Positions 42,265 through 51,370 of a stretch of 64,000 bases of DNA are shown here, piece after piece. How positions within the stretch are numbered: the first letter of the stretch is position 1; every line of letters begins with the position of its first letter. Source of the stretch: Sulfurimonas sediminis. Lineage in GTDB: Bacteria; Campylobacterota; Campylobacteria; Campylobacterales; Sulfurimonadaceae. The stretch covers positions 1,302,001 through 1,366,000 of the forward strand of contig NZ_CP041235.1 in assembly GCF_014905115.1 (NCBI RefSeq), given 5' to 3'. Both the position numbers and the translations under genes were made by a program. The notes under the pieces are model-generated. The model was not told the DNA's origin and searched no databases. It saw only the letters and a list, made by a program, of their open reading frames with translations.

Positions 42265-43464
42265 TTAAACCACTTCTACTGTAACTTCATCAATACCGTT
42301 GTATTTGTATCCGCCATGGTTCCATCCGATATCTTTTGCAAATGGCTGTTCATCACCAAGACGATTAATTGCCTTTGCCATAAATGTTAGTTTACCGTAT
42401 TTTGCAGGTTTGTATGCATATCTAAACTCTGTATATGCATAACGACCATTTTCCTGTTTTAACAGTGCTTTCTCCCATGTTTTTCCAGCATCAACTGAAA
42501 TCAACACTTCTTTAATTCCGTGTCCATCATCAAAAGCCACTCCTCGCACCACAACATGTGAATTATGATAAAGTTTCATTCCATTTTCAGGATAGCCTAT
42601 CACTGACTTTACATTCATATTTGTAATCGGTTTTGTTGGCTTGAATTTATGTTTTGGAGTTTCACATTCACATTTATTGTCTGGAACACGGTATGCAACA
42701 TCCATAAAGAAAAGAGATTTATATTTATTTGTTACTGTAATGTTACTCAGCATTTTAACCCAACTGTCTGAGTAATATCCAGGAATAACCAAGCGAAGTG
42801 GAAAACCATTAAGATATGGTAAATCTTCTCCATTCATTTCATAAGCAATAATAACATGATCATTTAATTCTTCAATTTCTAATTCTCTTACAAAATTAGG
42901 TGTTTCATAGTATGCAGCATTGTCTTTTCCGTTAAAGCCTATCCAGTGTGCATCTTTTTTCAAGCCTGCTCGATTCAGTATATCACTTAAACGTACACCT
43001 TTCCATTTTGCACATCCCATCGCACCACTGCCCCATTGGATACCACCTGCAATTGGAGTAAATGCCGAACGAGAATTTCCACCACATTGTAAAACTGCAG
43101 TGACTTCTACCTGTTCAAAATCATTTTTTAACTCTTTAAGGGAAATTTCTAGTTTTTCTTCAACCAATCCATCTATTTTGATAGTATAAGTATCTGTATC
43201 AATATGTGTCGGAATATCCGGAAGGTGCCATCTGACAAAAAATTCATCATTTTCAGTGATGCCGCGTGCAAATGTGCTTCTTGGTGATTCCAAAAGCGGT
43301 GGTCTGTCCGAATAGGTTATCAATGGTCTTTTTTCAGGGAAAGCCATATCAGAGACTTTTCTACCATCAATTGGCTGGTGTGTTTCACCGGCTGATAAAG
43401 CAGTTGTACCTAAAATAGCAGCTGAAGCAACCATAGAAGTTTTAAGAAATTCTCTTCTTTTCAT
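42265..43464 (-). CDS. sorA: Sulfite oxidase-family molybdoenzyme (SorA-like)
   Basis: A 399-residue periplasmic molybdoenzyme with a twin-arginine signal (MKRREFLKTSMVASAAILG), a sulfite oxidase fold with the molybdenum-binding cysteine in VLQCGGNSRSAF, GAMGCAKWKGVRLSDIL, the pterin-binding LPYLNGFPLRLVIPGYYSDSWVK, and a C-terminal Mo-co dimerisation domain. It oxidises sulfite to sulfate and gives electrons to the cytochrome encoded next. Suits a sulfur-oxidising lifestyle. Confidence 0.92.
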   Translation of the reverse strand: MKRREFLKTSMVASAAILGTTALSAGETHQPIDGRKVSDMAFPEKRPLITYSDRPPLLESPRSTFARGITENDEFFVRWHLPDIPTHIDTDTYTIKIDGLVEEKLEISLKELKNDFEQVEVTAVLQCGGNSRSAFTPIAGGIQWGSGAMGCAKWKGVRLSDILNRAGLKKDAHWIGFNGKDNAAYYETPNFVRELEIEELNDHVIIAYEMNGEDLPYLNGFPLRLVIPGYYSDSWVKMLSNITVTNKYKSLFFMDVAYRVPDNKCECETPKHKFKPTKPITNMNVKSVIGYPENGMKLYHNSHVVVRGVAFDDGHGIKEVLISVDAGKTWEKALLKQENGRYAYTEFRYAYKPAKYGKLTFMAKAINRLGDEQPFAKDIGWNHGGYKYNGIDEVTVEVV

Positions 43465-43522
43465 ATTTTTCCTTATAATTGTTATTTTTGTTTGGATTAT
43501 ATCGACAAATATTTAAAATGAC

Positions 43523-44290
43523 TTAAAGAAGCTTTTTTTTCAATCTTTTTAAAAGATTTTCAAGCTCTTTGCATGATGTTATATAATCTGACTTTATCGC
43601 TTCTATTTCTTGAATCACACTGTTTAATTGAGAAAATATTTTTGGAAAATTTTCTGTTGTTTTTTCAAGTTCCTGCATATTTTTCACTGATAAAACAATC
43701 TGTTTTATGATCATTTCGCTTTGATTCTTAACATTTAACAGTTTGGCTTCACTCTCACTTAAAGTTGTATCTATACTGCCGGCATGAGACTTTAAAAGCA
43801 GTATCTCCTTTTCAAAATCTTTTATCAAAGCAGACAGTTTATTTGATGTTTCTAAAACAATATCTTGCTCTTCAATTCTCTGCATATCTCTGTCTGCATG
43901 TATAATACTTTCAATTTCCGCCAATTTCATTTCACTAAAAACAGCTTCTATACTCTCAAACTTTTTATACAGTGTTCTCATCTCTTCTTGAAATTTTCTA
44001 CGATATTCTTCTTGCATTTTCATAAACTGCGATTGTTGTGTTTGATGAAAAATGTTCATAATCACATATAAGATTAAAGCAAAGAGAAGAGGAAAAAGAG
44101 ATTCTTTGACAAGAAGTAAAATATCTGCATGCTGTGTATGCAAAATAAAATGGACAAGTGTAGCAATCACTCCGATAACAAGCACAAGAGGAGCATAGTT
44201 AATTTTGTCCGGACGTTTCAAAATTGCTATTTGTCGTAAAAATAAAATGCCCATTACAATAAAAGCTATCAGTAAATCATTATGAAACAT
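43523..44290 (-). CDS. Membrane protein with long coiled coil, unknown function
   Basis: A 255-residue protein with three N-terminal hydrophobic helices (about 5-20, 32-52, 60-80) and a long helical coiled-coil tail rich in Glu and Lys. It resembles signalling-linked coiled-coil proteins but has no methyl-accepting motif. The ATG lies behind GGAGGG with 7 bases spacing. I do not recognise the family. Confidence 0.55.
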   Translation of the reverse strand: MFHNDLLIAFIVMGILFLRQIAILKRPDKINYAPLVLVIGVIATLVHFILHTQHADILLLVKESLFPLLFALILYVIMNIFHQTQQSQFMKMQEEYRRKFQEEMRTLYKKFESIEAVFSEMKLAEIESIIHADRDMQRIEEQDIVLETSNKLSALIKDFEKEILLLKSHAGSIDTTLSESEAKLLNVKNQSEMIIKQIVLSVKNMQELEKTTENFPKIFSQLNSVIQEIEAIKSDYITSCKELENLLKRLKKKLL

Positions 44291-44335
44291 TTTGACATCC
44301 CTCCTCAATCGAGTTAGGATTTATTGTATCATAAT

Positions 44336-44971
44336 TTATTGCAAAACGATATCTACTATTTCCTTTGGATCTTTTACCACAACACTATGTGTGCCATGCG
44401 CAGAAAATCCCCATGCTGCAAAAATAGCTTCGATACCGGCATTGTGTGCACTTTTGATATCTTTTGAATTATCCCCTACCATCCATGCTTTATCTTTTTT
44501 TGCATCATAATTGTAAAAATTCAAAATCTTGTGTATCATATCGGGATGCGGCTTTGATGCCTGTACTTTATCCGCACCGACTATCATGTCAAACAGATCG
44601 GCTACATGTAAATGTTCCAGCATTGTCAGGGCAAACTGTGTCGGTGCATTTGTCGCAACTGAAAGCTTTACCCCCTTTACATGTAACCGCTCAAGCATCT
44701 CTTGTACACCCTCATAAAGATAAGGATGTTCTATACACTGCTCTTTATAATGTTTTTCAAAAAGAATTCTGTCTTTTTCTTCATAGATTTCAGTATTGTA
44801 AAAAAGTTTAGGCAGATTTCTTACCTCTTTGTTAATAGCATCCACTATAAACTCTTCGCTTAGTGGAGGCAGGTTATGATTTGTTTTTCTTACATAATTG
44901 ACTGAGATAGTAATATCTTTTTTTGAATCAATCAATGTCCCGTCCATATCAAATATAACTATTTTTTTCAT
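44336..44971 (-). CDS. HAD-family phosphatase, phosphoglycolate phosphatase-like
   Basis: A 211-residue HAD hydrolase with motif I IFDMDGTLIDSKKD, motif II SVATNAPT, the motif III lysine in KPHPDM and motif IV MVGDNSKDI. This fits Gph-type enzymes that remove phosphoglycolate, though substrate cannot be fixed from motifs. The ATG overlaps the hemH stop (ATGA). Confidence 0.8.
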   Translation of the reverse strand: MKKIVIFDMDGTLIDSKKDITISVNYVRKTNHNLPPLSEEFIVDAINKEVRNLPKLFYNTEIYEEKDRILFEKHYKEQCIEHPYLYEGVQEMLERLHVKGVKLSVATNAPTQFALTMLEHLHVADLFDMIVGADKVQASKPHPDMIHKILNFYNYDAKKDKAWMVGDNSKDIKSAHNAGIEAIFAAWGFSAHGTHSVVVKDPKEIVDIVLQ

Positions 44972-45921
44972 GACTTCATCTTTTTATAAATTTCCACAAG
45001 GGCTTCAACAAACAAATCACTGTCATTTGGACATTTACAGACTCTGTACTCTTTAAATCCCAAATCCTGTGCTATTTCTCTGTACTCCACATCCAGTTCA
45101 TAGTCTGTTTCCGAATTATCAATAGTAAAGGCGATAGGAAAAATGACAACACCCCTGTTTCTGACTGTTTTGAGTTTGTCCTCAAGTGAAGGTTTGAGCC
45201 ACTCCATACGCCCTACTTTCGACTGGTATGCCAAATGCACCTCATGGAACACCATGTTTTCTTCTTGCATCATCTCTTTTAAAATTTCGACATGACGGTT
45301 CACATGTTTTTCATACACATCTCCCGCATCTATAATTTTTTGCGGCAGTCCGTGTGCTGAAAAAATAATATCAAAATCACGATACTCACTCTCCCCTACC
45401 GTTTTTTTAATATTTTCAATGACTGCTTTATTATATGTTTTATTTTCAAAAAAATGTTTTATTTCCACCAAGAGTGCATTGCCTCTACTTTTGTGATAAC
45501 ACTCTTCAAAATCCTCAAGAGAGGACTTTGTCGTCGTTGTCGAGTATTGCGGATACAAAGGAATCAAATATATTTTGTCCACATCCTCTTTAGCCAGTTT
45601 TTCCACTACTTCACAGGCAAAAGGCGGTGTATAACGCATGGCAAAATCAACTATAAACTTTTCACCCAGTTTTTTTTGCAATTTTGCCACAAGATTTTTT
45701 GTATGCCCCACTATAGGCGATTTTCCGCCAAGTTCTCTGTATATCTCCTGAGAGGCTTCCGCACGGTTAAAGACAATCAGTCCGCCAACCATTTTTCTGA
45801 CAAGATTGCTTTTCATCGTCAGTATATTTTTGTCTGCAAACATATTCTTTAAAAACATTTCTACTTCATTCAGGTTGTTTGGACCACCCATATTCAGTAA
45901 TACTATTGCCTCTTTTTTCAA
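44968..45921 (-). CDS. hemH: Ferrochelatase
   Basis: A 317-residue enzyme with the N-terminal LLNMGGP motif, the iron-site histidine in IFSAHGLP and the glutamate in IDNSETDYELD. It inserts iron into protoporphyrin IX (or the coproporphyrin equivalent) to make heme, needed for the many cytochromes in this genome. The start is TTG, with GGATAAAG upstream. Confidence 0.93.
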   Translation of the reverse strand: MKKEAIVLLNMGGPNNLNEVEMFLKNMFADKNILTMKSNLVRKMVGGLIVFNRAEASQEIYRELGGKSPIVGHTKNLVAKLQKKLGEKFIVDFAMRYTPPFACEVVEKLAKEDVDKIYLIPLYPQYSTTTTKSSLEDFEECYHKSRGNALLVEIKHFFENKTYNKAVIENIKKTVGESEYRDFDIIFSAHGLPQKIIDAGDVYEKHVNRHVEILKEMMQEENMVFHEVHLAYQSKVGRMEWLKPSLEDKLKTVRNRGVVIFPIAFTIDNSETDYELDVEYREIAQDLGFKEYRVCKCPNDSDLFVEALVEIYKKMKS

Positions 45922-45924
45922 TCT

Positions 45925-46224
45925 TTATCCTATATATACACTCAGCCAGACAACGACTTTTTTTGTTTTGAGGAGCGTATGCTTTGTATTTGCAGCTATA
46001 AACAGAGTATCACCGCTTTTTAATTTGTGTACTATACCATTTATTTCCAATTTTGCACAACCTTTGAGAACGACAACCCATTCATCCCGCTTGTCAACAA
46101 ATATTTGCGGTGTTTTAAGTGTGTTGCTGACAACTCTTTTAATCTCTACATTTTTTTTTGCAAGAAGTGTTTCAAAAGTCTCACTGTTAGGCTGCGGCAA
46201 CGCATATTCAAAAATATTAGTCAT
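45925..46224 (-). CDS. Small cupin-domain protein
   Basis: A 99-residue single cupin. The first motif is partly kept (KLKSGDTLFIAANTKHTLL, with a metal-type histidine) and the strand KCAKLEING is typical. Ligand unknown. The gene overlaps the end of the upstream DUF2461 gene by 8 bases. Confidence 0.75.
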   Translation of the reverse strand: MTNIFEYALPQPNSETFETLLAKKNVEIKRVVSNTLKTPQIFVDKRDEWVVVLKGCAKLEINGIVHKLKSGDTLFIAANTKHTLLKTKKVVVWLSVYIG

Positions 46225-46921
46225 ATTCCACTCGCAGGCTTACTGCATACATAAACTGTTGCAAAGGCAGCATATCTTCATAGACTGTATAGAGTCGCTC
46301 TATTAATTCATCACCCTTTTCAATGAGATGCGGATCAAATTTTGTGTAGGTTGCCATGCCTTTGTACAAACTTAAATCTGCATGTTGCATATCGGCATGA
46401 AATCCTCTAGGAAAACGTTTATAACCTTTTTCAAGATGGGTGTAGTTTTTGTTTTTTGCTTTGATAACTTTAAGTATATTTGCAAGTTCGGCACGTTTGG
46501 CATCATTTTTAATGGTTGAGCGAAAAGCATCCAACATTGGTTTTTCAAACCATCGCACACCTGTTGCCACATAAAGCTCCTCTGTGGAAAAGTGCAGATA
46601 AAACGAGGAACTCTGCATGCGCTTGTGTTCTCCCTGCCAAAAGATAATGCCGATACGCTCTTTCATAGGCTGTGCTATTGCATTTGGACGTCTGGAGTCA
46701 CGGTAGATTCTATACAAGGATTGATTGATTTTCGGTATTGCTTTAATGGTAGGTTCAAGGGCCTGAAGATGTTCGCCCATCTCAGTAACAAAAGCACGAG
46801 ACGGGTTTAAAATCAGTTCTTCATACTCTTTTTTATGTGCACTAAACCACTCTTTGTTGTTGTTTTGTTTCAAATCAGCCAAAAACAGCAGTGTTTTTTT
46901 ACTAAAACCTGTAAATTCCAA
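46217..46921 (-). CDS. DUF2461 family protein
   Basis: A 234-residue protein matching the DUF2461 (TIGR02453) pattern: F-L-x2-L-K-x-N-N-x-K-E-W-F near the start, I-Y-R-D-x-R at about 70 and G-I-I-F-W-Q. Function unknown. Start is TTG with AGGA 7 bases upstream. A palindromic element lies directly upstream. Confidence 0.8.
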   Translation of the reverse strand: MEFTGFSKKTLLFLADLKQNNNKEWFSAHKKEYEELILNPSRAFVTEMGEHLQALEPTIKAIPKINQSLYRIYRDSRRPNAIAQPMKERIGIIFWQGEHKRMQSSSFYLHFSTEELYVATGVRWFEKPMLDAFRSTIKNDAKRAELANILKVIKAKNKNYTHLEKGYKRFPRGFHADMQHADLSLYKGMATYTKFDPHLIEKGDELIERLYTVYEDMLPLQQFMYAVSLRVEYD

Positions 46922-46959
46922 TACGATTCCTATTTTACGAGTTTATCAATTTTTAGCAA

Positions 46960-47159
46960 GGTTAAAACCTCACTGCCATTAAGTTAAGAAAATTAATGCT
47001 TTTTCGGAACCGGTACTTTCTATGCTAAAGCATGACTTAGAAAAAAACTAAATTTTTTTCTGCAGTGCCGGCTGTTGCAATACTCTTGCCACTCTCAGCC
47101 CGGACTGAAGTCCGCGTTCCAAAAAAATGCTTCACTTACCAGTATTGAAGTTAAAACCT
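46960..47159. mobile_element. MITE/REPIN-like palindromic element, copy 2
   Basis: Body 46971-47147, in reverse orientation to copy 1. Ends are CACTGCCATTAAG / CTTACCAGTATTG; the 10-bp GTTAAAACCT flanks it (46961-46970 and 47150-47159). The left flank and arm match copy 1 for 42 bases without a change, and the loop (GTTGCAATACTCTTGCCACT...) differs by one base. One arm has about 40 extra bases inserted in its centre, and the other has changed to the CGGACTGAAGTCCG form. Confidence 0.78.
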
Positions 47160-47183
47160 GAGTACCAACAAAGTTGCAACAGC

Positions 47184-50100
47184 TTAGGCTAATTTTCTGT
47201 TTCTAAACGCAAGAGCAATGATAACAAAGACTATTGCATAGGTTACCGGAACAAAATCAGGAATAGGTACCGGATCTCCTTTTGCATACGAGTGCATACC
47301 CGCAAGATAATAATTCACTCCGAAATACGTCATCAAAACCGATGTAAACGCCAAGAGCGATATTACACTGTAGTTAAAGTCATTGTAAATAGACTTGATA
47401 AATCTTACATGTATCACAACAGCATAAACCAAAATAGTCACCAGTGCCCATGTCTCTTTTGGATCCCATCCCCAGTATCGTCCCCAGGATTCATTAGCCC
47501 AGACACCGCCTAAAAAGTTTCCGACTGTCAACAAAACAAGTCCGATAATCAGACTCATCTCGTTGATTGCGTTCAACTCTTTAATAGAAAGCGAAATCTG
47601 TCTGTCGTTTTTTTCGTTTTTAACGATAAACAGCAACAGAGTGATAAATCCAAGCAGAGCGCCAAGCCCCAGGAACCCGTAACTTGCCGTGATCATTGAT
47701 ACATGTATGCTGAGCCAGTAAGAGTTTAGTACCGGTACAAGATTGGTAATCTGCGGGTTCATCCAACTCAAATGTGCCACAAACAAAATCAGACCTGCCA
47801 AAATTGATGTAGATGCCAAAGTAATAGGGGACTGTTTTGAAAAGACAAATCCTGCCAAAACTGTTGCCCATGCAATGTATGTCATTGATTCAAAACCGTT
47901 TGACCATGGAGCATGTCCCGATATATACCATCGCAGTGCAAGACCCAAAGTATGTGCAATAAAAAAGATACCTAAAAGTCCCAAAGAAACTTTTGTAATT
48001 TTTTGCATTTGAAATTTCGGTTTTAAAATTTTCACAAAACTTAAAATCAACAACACAAAACCCATAATGAAATACAATGGCCAGAGAATTTCAAAAACAT
48101 TTGAATGGTTGTAAAAAATCTCTGCTTTTATTTTATTTTCACTCGGATAGACAGCAGAACCGTAAAATCTCTGATATTCGTCTATCTTTTTCAACCCTGC
48201 ATCAGCGATTTTCCATTCTCCGTTTGAAAGGGCAGCATCGACAGCTGTAAAATAGGCTATCGCAATCATTCTGACTTTTTGAGCCTGCGAAGCATCAAAT
48301 GTTTTTAAAGCCTCAATTGTTGCATACCATTTGTTATTAAGATCATTTGGTTTTGGCCATATTTTTAACAGTGAACCTGTAAAAACCATATAAACAACAT
48401 TGACTTTTTCATCAATTTTCAAGGCCGCTTTGTCTAACTTGTTTCTGTCTTTTGGTGCTTTTCTTGAAGCCTGTTCAACAAGAGACAAAAGCTTGTAGCC
48501 TCGCATACCTGCAGGATCCTGAAAAAACTGTGCAAAAGAGGCATATTTTGCGTCTTTTTTTATTCCTATGGCCTCATTTATTCTTTCATCACCCGTTCGA
48601 ATAAGTTTTATGTCTTTGTAAACATCCGGTCGTATCATCATGCCCAGTATGACCTGATTTGCACTTAATTCTGTTTTTCCGACTTGCAATGTAGCACTTC
48701 TGTGTATTTTTGCCAATACTTCCAAAGCAAGTGTATCTATCGGCTTCATACGCCCTTGTGTATCTTGCACTATCAAATGTCCAAATTTTTGCGCATGCTC
48801 TTTATCAAAAGAGAGTATGGTTTTTATAGCCGGATCAAGTTCAGCGGCTTTTGCCGGTGTCACTGCAAATGCCAAACCTGCAATCAGCAGTGCCGGAACT
48901 ATTTTACACTCACTCGCTTTTTTTGCTTTTGCCGAAAGTTTGGCAAATCTGTGTTTTTTGGAAAGAAGTGCCCAAAACATTCCCAGAGCCAATAAAAAAT
49001 ACCCTATATAAGTCGGCAGTGTTCCGGGGTCATGGTTTACCGACAAAATTGTTCCTTTTTCATCCATATCATAAGAAGACTGGAAAAATCTGTAATTTCT
49101 GTGTTCCAAAATATGGTTCATATATATTCTGTATTTCATGTCAATTCCCATTTCCTTATCTATTAGTTCTACTTCACTTGCATACGATGCCGGACTCATA
49201 GATCCAGGATATCTGTCAAGCTGGAAATCCAAAAGTTTTAATGTAAAAGGAATTTTTATCTCGTTTGAACCATAGGCAACCCTTACATGTAAACCATTTA
49301 TATCCACTTCACCGGGAACACCAAGCATACCTTTTTGTGAGTATACCAGGACTTCTTTTTGTTTGTCACCACTGTGAACCAAAAATTTAAGCGCATCTAC
49401 ACCCGAAGCCCGCAGTATCGATTTTGGATTTGAAACCACTTTTTTATGTGCATGCAGCATAAAATCACGCAGAACAAAACCGCCCAAATCACTGCTGTAA
49501 AGAACTCTTGTCTGAAGTGCCTGATGATCATTTGCACCCAAACTGCCTCTGGAACGGTCAGCCATTTTCATGTATGAGAGTTTCATATCATGCTTCAGAT
49601 ACAACCTGCCGTCTTTTATATACAAAGACAAAACCGGTTTATCAAAATGTTCACCTGAATTAAAATCCAAAATAAAACTTCCCGCATTATAAAACTTGCC
49701 CTCTTCGAGTGCTACAGGTTTTCCCTGCCCACTGCCTGTAACCATAAGTTTTGCTATTGCCTTGCCGTTTTTATCTGCCACCAAAGTTTCTATGGCATTA
49801 GGAATATACTCAACAAGTTTCACAGCAACCTTTTTATTCTCAAGCTTCAAAGATGTCTCAAAATCGTTATCTCCTCTTTTTGAGAGATATAAAACTTTAG
49901 AGAACTTTTTTGTGTCACTGCCGTCACTGACTTTTATGCTTATATAGGGATCAGCACTTACAATCGAAGAGGCACTGCCTCCTTCACGAATATGCATAGT
50001 CCCCTCATAACCAAAGTACCGAGTCACTGCTGCACCGACCAATATCACCAAAAACGCAATATGAAAGATAAAAATAGGCGCTTTAGAGAGTTTGTACATC

Positions 50101-50306
50101 TTAAATCGAAAGATGTTATACAAAAGATTAAGTGCCAATAAACCCAGCAAAACCTCAAACCATCGTGCATTATAGATTTCTGCTTTTGCAGTCATCGTTC
50201 CATAGTCATTTTCAACTATAGTCGCATACCCTATTGTAAATGCAAAAATAAGCATTAAAATTGCCATCGTATGCATTGAACCAATCAAAGAGAGAATTTT
50301 TTTCAT
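47184..50306 (-). CDS. ccsBA: Cytochrome c assembly protein CcsBA (ResB-ResC fusion)
   Basis: A 1040-residue fusion that exports heme and attaches it to apocytochromes. Residues 1-480 form the ResB/CcsB part with four helices and a large periplasmic domain; the remainder is the CcsA part with the tryptophan-rich heme-binding motif WGRYWGWDPKETWAL and conserved histidines in the helices around it. The single-protein form is typical of Campylobacterota. The chosen ATG has AAAGG 6 bases upstream; a start 23 codons earlier adds an unlikely hydrophobic extension. Confidence 0.93.
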   Translation of the reverse strand: MKKILSLIGSMHTMAILMLIFAFTIGYATIVENDYGTMTAKAEIYNARWFEVLLGLLALNLLYNIFRFKMYKLSKAPIFIFHIAFLVILVGAAVTRYFGYEGTMHIREGGSASSIVSADPYISIKVSDGSDTKKFSKVLYLSKRGDNDFETSLKLENKKVAVKLVEYIPNAIETLVADKNGKAIAKLMVTGSGQGKPVALEEGKFYNAGSFILDFNSGEHFDKPVLSLYIKDGRLYLKHDMKLSYMKMADRSRGSLGANDHQALQTRVLYSSDLGGFVLRDFMLHAHKKVVSNPKSILRASGVDALKFLVHSGDKQKEVLVYSQKGMLGVPGEVDINGLHVRVAYGSNEIKIPFTLKLLDFQLDRYPGSMSPASYASEVELIDKEMGIDMKYRIYMNHILEHRNYRFFQSSYDMDEKGTILSVNHDPGTLPTYIGYFLLALGMFWALLSKKHRFAKLSAKAKKASECKIVPALLIAGLAFAVTPAKAAELDPAIKTILSFDKEHAQKFGHLIVQDTQGRMKPIDTLALEVLAKIHRSATLQVGKTELSANQVILGMMIRPDVYKDIKLIRTGDERINEAIGIKKDAKYASFAQFFQDPAGMRGYKLLSLVEQASRKAPKDRNKLDKAALKIDEKVNVVYMVFTGSLLKIWPKPNDLNNKWYATIEALKTFDASQAQKVRMIAIAYFTAVDAALSNGEWKIADAGLKKIDEYQRFYGSAVYPSENKIKAEIFYNHSNVFEILWPLYFIMGFVLLILSFVKILKPKFQMQKITKVSLGLLGIFFIAHTLGLALRWYISGHAPWSNGFESMTYIAWATVLAGFVFSKQSPITLASTSILAGLILFVAHLSWMNPQITNLVPVLNSYWLSIHVSMITASYGFLGLGALLGFITLLLFIVKNEKNDRQISLSIKELNAINEMSLIIGLVLLTVGNFLGGVWANESWGRYWGWDPKETWALVTILVYAVVIHVRFIKSIYNDFNYSVISLLAFTSVLMTYFGVNYYLAGMHSYAKGDPVPIPDFVPVTYAIVFVIIALAFRNRKLA

Positions 50307-50386
50307 GTTTAACCTTTTAAAAAAAATTATTATACTTGCAATAAGATAATAATAAATTAACCTAAAAACAATCACGCCTTTTTAAT

Positions 50387-51370
50387 TTACATTTTAATTT
50401 TTACTTCAAAACATTTTTTCTGCACAGTGCATAAATTGACACTTCCGCCGTGTGCCTCGGCAATCTGACGGGAAAGAACAAGTCCTAACCCATTCCCTTT
50501 GAGCTTTGTGCTTTTAAATGCTTCAAAAAGCTCTTTTTCATTCTCTATAGCCACACCACTGTCGCATATCTTAAAGATGTGATATATTCCATCATTTTCA
50601 TAGGTAATTTCAACCCTGCCTTCGTCGTTTTCATCCTCTTCTATCGCATCAATGGCATTGGTGATAAAATTTGCAAACAGCATTTCAAGTAAATCTTTGT
50701 CTGCATGCATAAAAAAATCATCTTTTGGAAACACAAACTCTATCTCTTTTGAATATCCGTAATAGGCTATCGCCATATCCAGGGACTCTTTTAGCTGACT
50801 CCACGATATAAGATCTTTTTGTGCCTGCACACCTTTTGAAAACATCAGTGTTGCTTTAATGATTCTCTCAATTCTATAAACTGATTTTTGTATCTCTTCG
50901 ACTATTGGAATATTTTCAGGAAGGACCCGTTTTTTGAGTGTCGAACTCATCAAAGAAATTGCACCTATCGGATTTCTGATTTCATGAGAGAGATGTGCTG
51001 CCATCTGCCCCATGGTAGCAAGGTTTTCTTTGCGTTTTTGTTCTGTTATATCTGTTGCAGAGAGCATCACTTTGTCTTTATATGAAGAGCTTTTGACAAG
51101 GTAGGAGTGTGCATTAAAAGTAATTTCATAATCTTCATCACGGTACTGTAAAAGCTTTAAAAGCTCCCATAACTCCCGTGCATGGGAATTTTGCAAAAAA
51201 ACAGTGTTATCACTGTTAAGAATCCAAATAGCATTGGGGAGAAATTCTACAACCTTTTCAACGGTATCTTGCAGGTGTGCATACGAAGCCTTCAGCTCAT
51301 TAAACTCATTCTCAACCTTATAAGTCTGCTGAATAAGAACATCAAGTTCTTCGGGAGTTATAGTTGCCAT
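50387..51370 (-). CDS. Sensor histidine kinase, FlgS-like
   Basis: A 327-residue cytoplasmic kinase: N-terminal coiled coil, PAS-like domain (VEFLPNAIWILNSDNTVFLQN), HisKA with phospho-accepting histidine in LSHEIRNPIGAISL, and an ATPase domain (NFITNAIDAIEED, GNGLGLVLSRQIAE). The lack of membrane helices and the PAS start resemble FlgS, the kinase that starts sigma-54 flagellar transcription with FlgR in Campylobacter and Helicobacter. No response regulator lies beside it here, as is usual for flgS. Confidence 0.8.
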   Translation of the reverse strand: MATITPEELDVLIQQTYKVENEFNELKASYAHLQDTVEKVVEFLPNAIWILNSDNTVFLQNSHARELWELLKLLQYRDEDYEITFNAHSYLVKSSSYKDKVMLSATDITEQKRKENLATMGQMAAHLSHEIRNPIGAISLMSSTLKKRVLPENIPIVEEIQKSVYRIERIIKATLMFSKGVQAQKDLISWSQLKESLDMAIAYYGYSKEIEFVFPKDDFFMHADKDLLEMLFANFITNAIDAIEEDENDEGRVEITYENDGIYHIFKICDSGVAIENEKELFEAFKSTKLKGNGLGLVLSRQIAEAHGGSVNLCTVQKKCFEVKIKM

